From: SFHK01 sp045538305 | GTDB taxonomy: Bacteria; Bacillota; Clostridia; Christensenellales; Aristaeellaceae | Length of the DNA stretch: 28,914 bases | Assembly: GCA_045538305.1 (NCBI GenBank) | Contig: JAZSRC010000065.1 | Coordinates: 1-28,914 of the forward strand | Direction: 5' to 3' | Shown: in pieces, positions 1-7,567 of the stretch | Numbering within the stretch: the first letter of the stretch is position 1 | How the letters are laid out: every line of letters starts with the position of its first letter | Notes under the pieces: model-generated | Databases searched by the model: none | The model's input: the letters and a program-made list of their open reading frames with translations, nothing else | What the model was told of the DNA's origin: nothing | Program-made: the position numbers and the translations under genes

Positions 1-969
1 ACGAGAGATAACCCGCCAAGGCTTGTCATACTGACCGGAGGCGCTTCCCGCATGCGCTTCTTCCGTGACGCCTGTGCCGCACAATTTGCCGGCGCACACA
101 TTGTTGTCTGCCCTAATCCCGAATACTCCATCGCCAAGGGATTGGCCTATGCTGCACGCGTGGACAACAAACTCGAAGCCTTTAACCGCGATATACAAGC
201 CTATTTTGAAAGCGGCGATATCGCCCGCGCCATATCTTCATCCATACAGTGGCTTACCGTACCGCTCGCCTCCATTCTCTCCGGACGCATCGTACATGAA
301 GTTGTGCTGCCGGTTCTTGAAGATTGGAAAAAAGGCTCGGTGCGCACCATTGAGGATATGGATGAACCCATCGTAACGCGAACCGAAAAGCTGCTTTCCT
401 CCCTTGATGACATACAGGAAGTAAAACCTGTCATAAGTGAATGGATCAGGAAGGTATTTTCATACATTCAGCCGCAGCTCGACGAAATCTGCAGGAAGCA
501 CGACGTCGATCGCGCAACAATGTCGCTTGAGAATATCGGTTCGCTTTCAGGACCCGATCGCGTAAACATTATACTGGAAAGTCCGTTTGTTTCCACTCTC
601 ACGTACGTGATAACCAGCTGTATTACCGCAACCATATGCGGAGGCGGCGGCGTTGCGCTTCTGGCAGGCGGCATACCGGGCATACTGATTGGCATTATTG
701 TCGGCTTAGTCGTCGCCTATATTGGCAAAAAAGCTGTTTCCAGCGCCATTTACAAGATTAATCTGCCCACGCTGACCCGCAAGCTCATGTGCTTATCATT
801 CAAAAAAAGCCTTTCTTCGCCGAAGCAAAGAAAGGAAATTGAGATTGCGCTTTTGGATACTATGAACAAACCGGAATTCGCACGTCAGCTTGAAACTGAG
901 GTTACGATGAATCTTGAAGCGCAAATTATGAAAATGGCAAAATCCGTCGAAATGCCTATCATTCAGTGA
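1..969 (+). CDS. Hsp70/DnaK-like ATPase, C-terminal part (5' end outside window)
   Basis: The reading frame is open from base 1, so the ATG at 52 is probably internal and 322 residues are visible. The first residues (LVILTGGASRM, then CPNPEYSIAKGLAYAARVD) match the last part of an Hsp70-type actin-fold ATPase: the adenosine-binding GGAS loop and the closing helix. A canonical beta-sandwich substrate-binding domain does not follow. Instead there is a charged helical region and then a hydrophobic, glycine-rich segment (about bases 590-725, with GGGGVALLAGGIPG and IGIIVGLVVAYIG) that looks like a membrane hairpin, then a basic helical tail. It is therefore probably a membrane-associated Hsp70 relative of unknown client. 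Its stop overlaps the stop of the convergent exporter gene by 7 bases. Family assignment is good; function is unknown. Confidence 0.8.
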   Translation, partial: TRDNPPRLVILTGGASRMRFFRDACAAQFAGAHIVVCPNPEYSIAKGLAYAARVDNKLEAFNRDIQAYFESGDIARAISSSIQWLTVPLASILSGRIVHEVVLPVLEDWKKGSVRTIEDMDEPIVTRTEKLLSSLDDIQEVKPVISEWIRKVFSYIQPQLDEICRKHDVDRATMSLENIGSLSGPDRVNIILESPFVSTLTYVITSCITATICGGGGVALLAGGIPGILIGIIVGLVVAYIGKKAVSSAIYKINLPTLTRKLMCLSFKKSLSSPKQRKEIEIALLDTMNKPEFARQLETEVTMNLEAQIMKMAKSVEMPIIQ

Positions 970-1418
970 TGTTCGCGCCTGATGAAGCGCCAGAAACCGA
1001 CAGTTGAGCGGAACAGCATGGTAGCCGCAAATATACCCAGCGCCATTGCGCCCGCAGCCGCCAGCGTATAGGCGCCCTTGGAAGCAAACGCGGCGTGATC
1101 GCTTTGCATTAGCCCCAGCATTGTGTAATATAAGCTTCCTCCCGGTACCATCGGGATTACGGAGGTTATAATAAACACGGTGACCGGGGTTTTTTCAATT
1201 CTCGCAAGAATCTCCGCGTACAGCGTACCCGCAGCCGCACCGGCGGCGTATGCCAGCGGTTCAATAACGCCAAATTCCATAAACAGCAGATATACGCCCC
1301 AATTAATCGCTCCGCCAATTGTTGAAAAAAACAGCTTTTTGCTTCTTACGCCAAAAAACATGGCAAAGGACAGGCTTCCAATGCCCGCTGTTATGATTTG
1401 GAGGATCCATTCATTCAT
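963..1418 (-). CDS. Threonine/serine exporter, small membrane subunit (ThrE_2/YjjB type)
   Basis: The 151-residue protein is almost entirely hydrophobic, with about five membrane segments and the PMVPGGSLYYTMLG motif typical of the ThrE_2 (DUF3815, YjjB) half of the threonine/serine exporter family. In this two-gene form it pairs with the ThrE_1 half encoded just upstream to make a ten-helix inner-membrane exporter. I chose the ATG at 1418 because GGAGGGG lies 8 bases upstream; the frame extends further but only into the preceding gene. The start overlaps the stop of that gene (ATGA), which indicates translational coupling. Substrate specificity is inferred from the family; related split proteins also export other small acids, such as succinate. 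Confidence 0.85.
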   Translation of the reverse strand: MNEWILQIITAGIGSLSFAMFFGVRSKKLFFSTIGGAINWGVYLLFMEFGVIEPLAYAAGAAAGTLYAEILARIEKTPVTVFIITSVIPMVPGGSLYYTMLGLMQSDHAAFASKGAYTLAAAGAMALGIFAATMLFRSTVGFWRFIRREHH

Positions 1419-2182
1419 ATATGAGCCCCTCCAATCAGCGTGAGCACGCCCGCTGCGCCTATGGCAATGCATATCGCCAGAAACAGTGCTTCGGTAATAT
1501 GCATGATGCCGGCCTGCACATCACCTGCAATAAAGTCGCGCATTCCGTTTACAAGCTCGACGCCCGGTATCAGAAGCATCACGTTACCAATGATAATCTT
1601 GTCTGCATCCTGCGCAATTCCAAGCTTAACCGAGGTAAGCGCAAGCAAGGCCGAAATGGCGGCGCAGATAATGTTTACAAATATCACGTTTCCGCCGACA
1701 GCACGTATGGCGTTCATTGCCCCGTACAGAACAACACCGATAACCGCACTCGAAACCGCATCCATAAACGAACCGCCAAAAAAGAGAGCAAAGGATGAAC
1801 TGACAAGCGCAAACGTAACGGATTTCCAAAAATGGTTGTACTTCTTCATGCTCATGGCTTCATCGATCATTCTTTTCACCTGAACAGAGGAAGGTTTATC
1901 GCGACAAATCTGTCTTGCCAGATCATTCATACGATCTAGCATTTCAAAATCGATAGACGGAGTCACAACGCGCCGCGAATGCGTAATCTCCGTGCCGTTG
2001 AATACCGCCGTGGCAATGATATTGGAAGGAATGGCAAACACATGCGGCTTTTCACCGCCATAAGCAATAATCAGGCGGTTAATCGTGTCCTCCACGCGGT
2101 ACACCTCGCCGCCGGCTCGCAGCATTTTTTCACCGATATCTAGAATCTGACTGAATATCGCCTGCGCCTCTCGATCCTCCAT
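1415..2182 (-). CDS. Threonine/serine exporter, large subunit (ThrE_1/YjjP type)
   Basis: The 255-residue protein has a cytoplasmic N-terminal half with the family signature EKMLRAGGEVYRVEDTINR and the FAIPSNIIATAV region, followed by about five membrane helices including the LLIPGVELVNGMRDFIAGD motif of the ThrE_1 (DUF1212, YjjP) family. It should form the exporter with the downstream ThrE_2 protein, whose ATG overlaps this stop. An in-frame TTG lies 9 bases upstream, but it sits almost on top of the GAGG ribosome binding site. The ATG at 2182, 10 bases after GAGG, is the better start. No obvious repressor gene adjoins it. The threonine biosynthesis genes begin 1.6 kb away, which fits an overflow role, but the link is only inferred. 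Confidence 0.85.
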   Translation of the reverse strand: MEDREAQAIFSQILDIGEKMLRAGGEVYRVEDTINRLIIAYGGEKPHVFAIPSNIIATAVFNGTEITHSRRVVTPSIDFEMLDRMNDLARQICRDKPSSVQVKRMIDEAMSMKKYNHFWKSVTFALVSSSFALFFGGSFMDAVSSAVIGVVLYGAMNAIRAVGGNVIFVNIICAAISALLALTSVKLGIAQDADKIIIGNVMLLIPGVELVNGMRDFIAGDVQAGIMHITEALFLAICIAIGAAGVLTLIGGAHI

Positions 2183-2239
2183 TGGTATCAATCCTCGCTT
2201 CCGCGCGTTATCATATTTATTCGAAACTAAGGTATCATA

Positions 2240-3289
2240 TTAAACCGATTCAAGCGCTTCACGGACTGCCGGATATATATATTTTGCCATTCGGTAGAAG
2301 CCCAGATCGTTCGGATGGCATCCGTCAACCGTAGACGCATCCCTGTCCTTTTCTCCGAACAGTGTTTCGCCGTCGACAAACCATACCTTTTTATCGCCGT
2401 TTTTCAGCGCATTCCGATAGGTATCCAGTATAATCTGTCTGCGTCTTATGGATTCCTCCGGAGCTTTGTCAAAATCCGGCTTGCTTACAAACACAACCGG
2501 GAGATTCGGCTTTGCATTTCTGATGATTTTGAAAAAGCGCTCATGCGTGTTCAAAAGATGCTCGACACTAGGCGCATTGTGGTCGTAGTCCATGACAAAC
2601 ACGCTCATGTCAAGCGAAGCAATGTATTCCGCCATTAGATCTTCGCCCTTGGCATTGCCGGAAAAGCCCAGATTGATATGGTCGCTGTTGAGCCATCTTG
2701 AGATATGCCCCTGGTAGCTGTTACCCGGCCGCGATGCGCAGCCGCCCTGCGTAATGGAGGAGCCGTAATATACCACCGGAACATCGTAATCGTACTTCTG
2801 GGCGGCATACACGCTTCCGCCTTCCGTTCCGATCAGCAGTGTGGAAATTCCGTTATAAAGCGGAAGGTTCACTTCTACTTCAATGCGACCCAAATGGTTT
2901 TCAAACATTCCCTCGTACCATTCCCTGCCTGTTCCAACCGGACGCACGCAGAACACGAATTTGCCGTTTACATATACATCCATGCCGTCGCTGCCGGTAA
3001 GCGGCATATGAGACATCATTCCCGAATTCAGAGGACGAGCGCGAAAAGCAATTGCCTTAGCATCTGTCGCAAAGCGTACCCTTCCGCCGGCAGTATGCCT
3101 GCTGAGCATGGCGAGGTTCTCATTCAGCCGGTCCGTAATTTCGACAGGCACCCTGACAAATCCAAATTCGTCATTCTTTATCACTCCGCGAAGCTCAAAC
3201 GGAGCGTCCTTTGCGTTTTTCCAGTCAAAGCTTCGGCTGCTGAGATTACTGCCCTTAAGGAAATTCGGATCGATCTTTTCTATCGTCAA
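2240..3289 (-). CDS. SGNH/GDSL-type hydrolase with N-terminal beta-sandwich domain
   Basis: The predicted 349-residue protein has an N-terminal region (about residues 1-165) resembling the jelly-roll domain found before SGNH esterases of the SsfX3 type. A C-terminal SGNH domain follows. Block I is YYGSSITQGG, with the nucleophile probably Ser178. Block II glycine is in GFSGNAKGE, block III asparagine in DYDHNAPS, and block V Asp/His in DGCHPNDLG. Family members are esterases or carbohydrate deacetylases; the substrate here cannot be read. No signal peptide is present, so it is probably cytoplasmic. I chose TTG at 3289 because AAGGGG lies 8 bases upstream; longer readings would cross the promoter. 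It is a monocistronic unit with its own consensus promoter. Confidence 0.8.
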   Translation of the reverse strand: MTIEKIDPNFLKGSNLSSRSFDWKNAKDAPFELRGVIKNDEFGFVRVPVEITDRLNENLAMLSRHTAGGRVRFATDAKAIAFRARPLNSGMMSHMPLTGSDGMDVYVNGKFVFCVRPVGTGREWYEGMFENHLGRIEVEVNLPLYNGISTLLIGTEGGSVYAAQKYDYDVPVVYYGSSITQGGCASRPGNSYQGHISRWLNSDHINLGFSGNAKGEDLMAEYIASLDMSVFVMDYDHNAPSVEHLLNTHERFFKIIRNAKPNLPVVFVSKPDFDKAPEESIRRRQIILDTYRNALKNGDKKVWFVDGETLFGEKDRDASTVDGCHPNDLGFYRMAKYIYPAVREALESV

Positions 3290-3316
3290 AATGGTCACCC
3301 CTTTCTTATGTACGAT

Positions 3317-3346
3317 ATTATACCTATCAAACAAGTCCAATGTCAA
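3317..3346 (-). promoter_or_regulatory. Vegetative (sigma-A) promoter of the SGNH hydrolase gene
   Basis: On the minus strand TTGACA (3341-3346) and TATAAT (3317-3322) are perfect -35 and -10 elements separated by 18 bases. They lie just upstream of the AAGGGG site and TTG start at 3289. The predicted leader is short, about 20 bases. Confidence 0.8.
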
Positions 3347-3375
3347 TGACAAAAAAGCAAGAAGGAGCAAGCGAA

Positions 3376-3831
3376 ATGTATCTGAAACGAATTACAACAA
3401 GCTTAGGAACGTTCACGCTCAAATCAGACGGGAAAGCCCTCATATATTGCAAAATCGATGATGGCAGCGAAAATGAGAATAGCTGCGCACTTTTGGAAGA
3501 AGCCGCTCAAGCAATTGGGGCATACTTTTCCGGCTCAAAAACATCTCTAGAAGCAATACCAGTAAACCCAAGCGGAACGGAATTTCAGCTTGCCGTACTC
3601 CAATGCCTAAGACAAGTACCTTACGGTAAAACGCTGACCTACCTCGATATTGCGCGCATGCTTCATAAAGAACGCGCATGCAGAGCAGTAGGCCGTGCAT
3701 GCGCAAAAAACCCGATTTGGCTGTTTATTCCCTGCCACCGGATTATCGGCGTAAAAGGCGCTTTAACCGGATATGCAGGCGGAATTGAAATGAAACGAAC
3801 GTTGTTAACGCTTGAAGGCGTTATGCCTTAG
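3376..3831 (+). CDS. ogt: Methylated-DNA--protein-cysteine S-methyltransferase
   Basis: This protein repairs O6-alkylguanine in DNA by transferring the alkyl group to its own cysteine. The 151-residue product has the Ogt/MGMT layout without an Ada regulatory domain: a short N-terminal domain, then the DNA-binding and active-site domain. That domain carries the RAVGRACAKNP helix region, the active-site IPCHRII motif (Cys120), the downstream LTGYAGG loop, and the final LLTLEG. The ATG at 3376 has GAAGGAG 8 bases upstream; an in-frame ATG at 3340 has no such site and lies in the promoter region of the divergent gene. The last 11 bases overlap the 3' end of asd on the other strand. I could not identify a convincing promoter. 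Confidence 0.93.
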   Translation: MYLKRITTSLGTFTLKSDGKALIYCKIDDGSENENSCALLEEAAQAIGAYFSGSKTSLEAIPVNPSGTEFQLAVLQCLRQVPYGKTLTYLDIARMLHKERACRAVGRACAKNPIWLFIPCHRIIGVKGALTGYAGGIEMKRTLLTLEGVMP

Positions 3832-4828
3832 CGAAGATTTCCGCAATCTGAACAGCGTTGGTAGCCGCGCCCTTTCGCACCTGATCTCCGCAGCACCAAA
3901 GCGTAATACCGTGATCACCGTTGATAAGGTCGCGGCGGACGCGCCCAACGAATACAAGGTCCTGATCGGAGGTATCCAAAGGCGTCGGATAATTCCTGCC
4001 GTCGATATCCTCTGCAAGTACACAACCGGGAGCTGAGGCAATTGCCTTTTTGACGTCGCCTATGTCAAGAGCGTCTTTCGTCTTGATCTGTACGCTGATT
4101 GAGTGAGAGCGCATTACGGGAATACGCACGCAGGTACAGCACACCTTAAGCTCCGGAAGGTGCAGAATTTTTCTGCCTTCATTCTCCATTTTCATTTCTT
4201 CGGTGGTATAGCCATTTTCAAGCTCATCGCCAATTCTCGGAATGGCATTGGACAGAATCTGGCATGGGAAGATTTTGGATACCTTTTCTTCGCCCGTCAC
4301 TTCAGCCTTGATCTGAGCTTCAAGCTCCTCAATGCCCTCTCTGCCCGCGCCGGAAACGGCCTGATAGGTACAGGCGACCATTGCTTCGATCTTCGTAAGG
4401 CGGCTGATTGCACTGATGGCAACCATCGTTACGATGGTAGAACAGTTCGGGTTTGCGATAATACCGCTGTTTTTAAACGCATCCTCGGCATTGATCTCGG
4501 GAACAATCAGCGGAACACTATCGTCCAGGCGAAACGCGGAGGAATTATCGATGTACAGCGCTCCGGCTTTTACGACCGCGGGCGCGAATTTTTTGCTCAT
4601 GGCATTGCTGACAGCGCCGAGAACGAAGTCCATTCCTTCAAAGGAATTCTCAGTCGCCTCTTCAACAACGATCTCTTTATCGCCAAACGGCAGCTTTTTG
4701 CCCGCGCTGGATTTGCTGGCAAGCGCCTTGATAACACCTACCGGGAATTTTCTTTCATAAAGTACCTTCAGCATTTCGCGGCCTACAGCGCCCGTTGCGC
4801 CAAGAATTGCAATATTATACGTTTTCAT
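3821..4828 (-). CDS. asd: Aspartate-semialdehyde dehydrogenase
   Basis: Asd reduces L-4-aspartyl phosphate with NADPH to aspartate semialdehyde, the branch point to lysine/diaminopimelate and to homoserine. The 335-residue protein has the N-terminal nucleotide loop GATGAVG (residues 10-16), IDNSSAFR, the catalytic cysteine Cys129 in NPNCST, the QAVSGAGREG segment, and the RIPVMRSHSISVQ motif with the acid-base histidine. Length is normal for the family. GGGAGG precedes the ATG. It follows hom by 16 bases and is clearly the second gene of a hom-asd operon. No aspartokinase gene is in the window, so the first step must be encoded elsewhere. Confidence 0.96.
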   Translation of the reverse strand: MKTYNIAILGATGAVGREMLKVLYERKFPVGVIKALASKSSAGKKLPFGDKEIVVEEATENSFEGMDFVLGAVSNAMSKKFAPAVVKAGALYIDNSSAFRLDDSVPLIVPEINAEDAFKNSGIIANPNCSTIVTMVAISAISRLTKIEAMVACTYQAVSGAGREGIEELEAQIKAEVTGEEKVSKIFPCQILSNAIPRIGDELENGYTTEEMKMENEGRKILHLPELKVCCTCVRIPVMRSHSISVQIKTKDALDIGDVKKAIASAPGCVLAEDIDGRNYPTPLDTSDQDLVFVGRVRRDLINGDHGITLWCCGDQVRKGAATNAVQIAEIFAKA

Positions 4829-4844
4829 ATACCCTGTGCCTCCC

Positions 4845-5975
4845 TTATTCTATGGCGGCAAAAAATACGCCGCCGATGTCCTTCAACATTTTATGCATAT
4901 CGCCCGTCGATACGGGAATGGTCTGAGCAATAAAGTCGTTTTCCAGCTCTTTCTTGATTACCGCGATCTTTTCGATAACCGGATAATCGCCTTTAGGAAT
5001 TCGCACATAGAACGCCTTTTCCCTGTCCGCTCTGGCTTCAATGACCTTTGTAGAATCGGGCAGCATCTTGCCGTCGCCTTTTTGGATTCTGATAAGATCT
5101 TGAATCACATTTGCAGCAGTGGGATATTTTCCAGCGCCCTGACCAGCAAAGGAAAACCTTCCGGATGCTGCGCCTTCATACCACGCATAGTTTACGTTTT
5201 TATGTATGGCGCATTCTGCCTGATCTTCCCTGAACAGATGTACTTCAACGCTTGCGCTTACGCCGCCGTCTGTTTTGTAACCGCTGGCGATCAATCGTGC
5301 GCAAAGCCCGTTTTCCTTGAAATACTGTATATCGTCAATGGATATTGTTCGTATGCCCGCTGTCGGTATATCCTTTGAAACAGGTGCCATTGCGTATGCG
5401 ACGGCACAGGCAAGAATAATCTTTCTTTGCGCATCAAGGCCGTCTACATCGCTGGCAGGATCCCTTTCCGCATACCCAAGGGCCTGTGCCTCCGAGAGCG
5501 CCTGTTGGTAATCCATGCCCTCCGTCTGCATCCTGTCAAGAATATAGTTTGTGGTTCCGTTCAGTATACCGCCAACGGCCTTGATTTCGTCCACATTCTG
5601 TGCATCATACAGATTCTTGAGAATCGGAATGCCGCCTCCGCAGGCTGCGCTGAACATCAGGCATACGCCGTTTTTCTCAGCCGCTTCCTTAAGCTCCATA
5701 ATATATTCGCTTACGAGGTGTTTGTTTGCAGTCACGTAGTGCTTGCCGGCATTCAGACACTTCATGGCATAGTCAAACGTAGGATCAATGCCGCCCATCG
5801 TTTCTACTACCGCTTCGATTTCAGGATCGTTTACAATGTCCATGATATCAAGCGTCATATCATCCATCCATTTTCTTATGTCAAGCGTGCGTTTTACGCT
5901 GATTCCACTTACATTCTTTGCAAGCTCATATACGCCGCTGCCAATGGTTCCCATACCAAGTATAGCAATCTTCAT
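4845..5975 (-). CDS. hom: Homoserine dehydrogenase
   Basis: Hom reduces aspartate semialdehyde to homoserine. The 376-residue protein opens with the Rossmann loop GMGTIGSGV. It contains TANKHLVS with a conserved lysine, GGGIPILKNL, NGTTNYILDRM and the signature GYAERDPASDVDGLDAQRK, all diagnostic of the family. Typical Gram-positive Hom proteins of about 430 residues end in an ACT domain. Here only about 60 residues follow the catalytic part, with a pattern that is at best a shortened or divergent ACT fold. GGAGG lies 8 bases before the ATG. It is the first gene of hom-asd, transcribed divergently from thrC. Confidence 0.95.
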   Translation of the reverse strand: MKIAILGMGTIGSGVYELAKNVSGISVKRTLDIRKWMDDMTLDIMDIVNDPEIEAVVETMGGIDPTFDYAMKCLNAGKHYVTANKHLVSEYIMELKEAAEKNGVCLMFSAACGGGIPILKNLYDAQNVDEIKAVGGILNGTTNYILDRMQTEGMDYQQALSEAQALGYAERDPASDVDGLDAQRKIILACAVAYAMAPVSKDIPTAGIRTISIDDIQYFKENGLCARLIASGYKTDGGVSASVEVHLFREDQAECAIHKNVNYAWYEGAASGRFSFAGQGAGKYPTAANVIQDLIRIQKGDGKMLPDSTKVIEARADREKAFYVRIPKGDYPVIEKIAVIKKELENDFIAQTIPVSTGDMHKMLKDIGGVFFAAIE

Positions 5976-6025
5976 ACAAAAGGCCTCCGAAACATTTATT
6001 TAACATGTCCGTGATACGTAAACAC

Positions 6026-6054
6026 TTGTTTTTGAATAGAAAACATTGTATCAT
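6026..6054 (+). promoter_or_regulatory. Candidate promoter of thrC-thrB-ACT operon
   Basis: TTGTTT (6026-6031) and TATCAT (6049-6054) are spaced by 17 bases. The predicted start near 6061 gives a leader of about 34 bases before the thrC ATG. It overlaps the hom promoter on the other strand. Confidence 0.6.
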
Positions 6055-6073
6055 AAACTATGCGGAAAATCAA
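6045..6073 (-). promoter_or_regulatory. Candidate promoter of hom-asd
   Basis: On the minus strand TTGATT (6068-6073) and TACAAT (6045-6050) are spaced by 17 bases. The predicted start near 6038 would leave a leader of about 63 bases, too short for a T-box or amino-acid riboswitch. Its -10 element overlaps the -10 element of the divergent thrC promoter by two bases. Confidence 0.6.
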
Positions 6074-6094
6074 GTAAAGAATTCGGAGGCATTT

Positions 6095-7567
6095 ATGGCA
6101 GAATTCACCAGCACCCGATCCATTCACGAAAGCGCCACTGCGCATGAAGCTGTTGTCCGCGGTATTGCGCCAAGCGGCGGTTTATATGTACCTCAAACTC
6201 TTCCAAAGCTTTCAATTGAAAAAGTTCTTCCCCTCTCCTACATCGAAACCGCGAAACGCGTGCTTTCGGGTATGCTGCCATCCTTCTCAGAAGAGGATAT
6301 ATATTCAAGCTGTGAGGAAGCATACCTTCATCACTTCGATACGGAAGAAGTAACGCCGCTGATAAAAGCCGGAAACGCATATGTTCTCGAGCTTTTTCAC
6401 GGTGAAACGTCAGCCTTCAAGGATGTTGCCCTTTCCATCCTTCCGAGACTCCTTATGCGTGCAAAAAATGCGCTTGGCATAAAAGAGAAAATTCTGATTC
6501 TCACAGCAACATCCGGCGACACGGGCTCTGCCGCAATGAACGGCTTTCGTGATGTTCCCGGCGTCGGCATTATTACCTTCTTCCCAAAGGGAGGCGTAAG
6601 CGAAATCCAGATGCGTCAGATGACGTCCATGCAAGGCAGAAATCTGGCCGCATGCGCCGCATACGGAAACTTTGACGATTGTCAGACAGCCGTCAAACAT
6701 ATGTTCACAACGCTGACGCCGCCTTCAGGAATCCGCTTTTCCAGCGCAAATTCGATCAATATCGCTCGTCTGGCGCCGCAGATCACCTACTATTATTCAG
6801 CATACGCACAGCTCGTAAATAAATACGGTCTGTCCGTCAGCGAAGAAGTCGACTTTATTGTTCCTACCGGAAATTTTGGCGATATTCTTGCCGGGTATTA
6901 CGCAAAACAGATGGGCCTTCCCGTTGGCAAACTGATCTGTGCATCAAACGCAAACCGCGTGTTGACGGATTTTATACAAAGCGGCGTATATGACCGCAGG
7001 CGCGAGTTTGTAAAGACGATATCCCCTTCCATGGATATACTGATTTCCAGCAACCTTGAACGCCTCCTGTACCACGCAGAGGGAAACGATCCGGAAACGG
7101 TTTCCCGCCTCATGGAGAATCTGAAGAAAACCGGCATGTATAATGCATCTGGCGATGCAATCGAGCGCATCCGGAAGGATTTTGAAGGTTATTCGTATGA
7201 TGATGCGCAAACCAAACTGGAAATCAAGAAGTTCTTTGAAGAAACCGGATATCTGGTCGATCCGCACACCGCGGTCGGCTGCTGCGCAAGGGACGAATAT
7301 CTCAGCGCAAATCCCGGCAGAACAGCGGTTGTGCTGTCCACCGCCTCCCCTTTCAAATTCGCAAAGAGCGTTCTGGAAGCGCTTGATCAACCCATACCGG
7401 AGGACGCGTTTGAAATGGTTGAAAGGCTGTCTGATTATGCGAAGGTTCAAACGCCGAAAGCGATTTCCAAGCTTAAGAGCGCGCCCGTGATCCATAAAGA
7501 TGAAACCTCCATAGAAAAGATTGCAGATTATGTAATCGGAAAGGCGGAAAGTGTATGCAGACTGTAA
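6095..7567 (+). CDS. thrC: Threonine synthase
   Basis: ThrC converts O-phosphohomoserine to threonine with pyridoxal phosphate. The 490-residue protein has the long form typical of bacteria and fungi. It shows the N-terminal GGLYVP motif, the cofactor lysine in HGETSAFKD (Lys109), the phosphate-binding TATSGDTGSAA loop, the NSINIARLAPQ segment and VPTGNFGDILAGYYAKQMG. I place the start at the ATG at 6095, which has CGGAGG 5 bases upstream; the 30 extra residues of the longer frame lie in the promoter region. The 3' end overlaps thrB by 13 bases, indicating coupled translation. Confidence 0.96.
   Translation: MAEFTSTRSIHESATAHEAVVRGIAPSGGLYVPQTLPKLSIEKVLPLSYIETAKRVLSGMLPSFSEEDIYSSCEEAYLHHFDTEEVTPLIKAGNAYVLELFHGETSAFKDVALSILPRLLMRAKNALGIKEKILILTATSGDTGSAAMNGFRDVPGVGIITFFPKGGVSEIQMRQMTSMQGRNLAACAAYGNFDDCQTAVKHMFTTLTPPSGIRFSSANSINIARLAPQITYYYSAYAQLVNKYGLSVSEEVDFIVPTGNFGDILAGYYAKQMGLPVGKLICASNANRVLTDFIQSGVYDRRREFVKTISPSMDILISSNLERLLYHAEGNDPETVSRLMENLKKTGMYNASGDAIERIRKDFEGYSYDDAQTKLEIKKFFEETGYLVDPHTAVGCCARDEYLSANPGRTAVVLSTASPFKFAKSVLEALDQPIPEDAFEMVERLSDYAKVQTPKAISKLKSAPVIHKDETSIEKIADYVIGKAESVCRL

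Noticed and set aside
1419..1472. Longer start for the ThrE_2 protein at 1472
   Set aside because: The extra 18 residues are charged, lie within the ThrE_1 coding end, and lack the ribosome binding site that precedes 1418.
3290..3370. Longer start for the SGNH hydrolase with a hydrophobic leader resembling a signal peptide
   Set aside because: That stretch is the translated promoter region (TTGACA and TATAAT), and no ribosome binding site precedes it.
4103..4933. 276-codon plus-strand open frame
   Set aside because: It lies antisense to asd and runs into hom, both clearly real. Its translation has no domain pattern and no credible ribosome binding site.
5976..6094. Possible T-box or amino-acid riboswitch before hom or thrC
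   Set aside because: Predicted leaders are only about 63 and 34 bases, with no specifier stem or antiterminator-like sequence.
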